Origin: a virus
Virus record (IMG/VR): IMGVR_UViG_3300030099_004838
Coordinates: 1-20,668 of that record
Length of the DNA stretch: 20,668 nucleotides
Strand: one strand, 5' to 3'
In this document: positions 20,544 through 20,668 of the stretch, one piece after another
Layout: each line of letters opens with the position of its first letter
Position numbering within the stretch: the first letter of the stretch is position 1
Program-made: the position numbers and the translations under genes
The notes under the pieces: model-generated
What the model was told of the DNA's origin: nothing
Databases searched by the model: none
The model's input: the letters and a program-made list of their open reading frames with translations, nothing else

Positions 20544-20668
20544 ATGGCAAGTACTACGTTTAATGGACCGGTCCGATCGGAGAAAGGTTTTGAAGTTGCA
20601 ACTAAAAATGCAACTACAGGAGCAGTAACTACAAGATATAGTTCAGCTTTACCTGATATGACTGGCTT
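20544..20668 (+). CDS. Structural protein, N-terminal part only
   Basis: The first 41 codons of a gene cut by the window edge. AGGAGG lies about 8 bases before the ATG. The peptide begins MASTTFNGPVRSEKGFEVAT, a start that I recognise from structural proteins after the capsid gene in marine phages (MASTTF.GPV.S..GF). Low Lys content and many Thr, Ala and Gly residues fit a virion surface or head fibre protein, but the rest is missing. Confidence 0.7.
   Translation, partial: MASTTFNGPVRSEKGFEVATKNATTGAVTTRYSSALPDMTG

Noticed and set aside
1-20668. tRNA genes, integrase, attachment sites or insertion sequences
   Set aside because: No cloverleaf, recombinase motif or flanking inverted repeats with target duplication were seen; a subtle tRNA could still be missed without a covariance search.

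Overview
The window looks like the packaging and head module of a marine tailed phage (Caudoviricetes), with a strip of accessory and early genes to its left. The reasons are an AT-rich, Lys/Asn-rich genome, gene ends that overlap or nearly touch (TAATG, ATGA), and a recognisable order: terL, two long unknown proteins, a P22-like portal, a holin-like protein, many tiny basic proteins, a GroES-like co-chaperonin, a scaffold-like protein, a decoration-like protein and the major capsid protein. Several of the small proteins match, from memory, families common in uncultured Mediterranean and other pelagic phages. The host is probably an alphaproteobacterium, judged from the gene families and CTTGACA-type promoters, but nothing here proves it. 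No tail, integrase, tRNA or DNA polymerase gene is visible.

Bases 1-5340 are accessory or early. Small unknown genes run on the + strand. A small terminase subunit sits on the - strand at 792-1313, far from terL. A PD-(D/E)xK nuclease of VRR-NUC type follows at 1873-2244. A - strand pair (2224-3082), one of them a Gp88-like Cys-rich protein, lies in a stretch with visibly higher GC. That stretch carries an array of GCTTGNN heptads into which genes from both strands run. A second cluster (3479-5334) holds a 325-residue unknown, a 24-residue membrane peptide, a Cys/His protein and another small protein. Most of these starts carry TTGACA together with an ATCCTAT/ATAGGAT motif, which suggests shared regulation.

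Bases 5342-5545 hold a strong hairpin, a copy of a sequence that recurs inside terL, and an A6T6A6T6 tract that abuts the terL start. Bases 5546-13141 encode the large terminase, two long unknown proteins and the portal. Bases 13159-16496 hold thirteen small genes, most of them extremely basic and chained by overlaps. Bases 16450-19910 form the capsid assembly block, closed by a GC-rich hairpin. Small genes, a promoter-like region and the start of a new structural gene end the window.

Together the genes would package DNA (TerS, TerL, portal), fold and assemble the head (GroES-like protein, scaffold, decoration, capsid) and probably lyse the cell (holin-like protein). The most unusual parts are the shared glycine-pair motifs in several proteins of the terL-to-capsid interval, the cassette of small polycationic proteins, the heptad array, and the repeated promoter/operator motif on the left.
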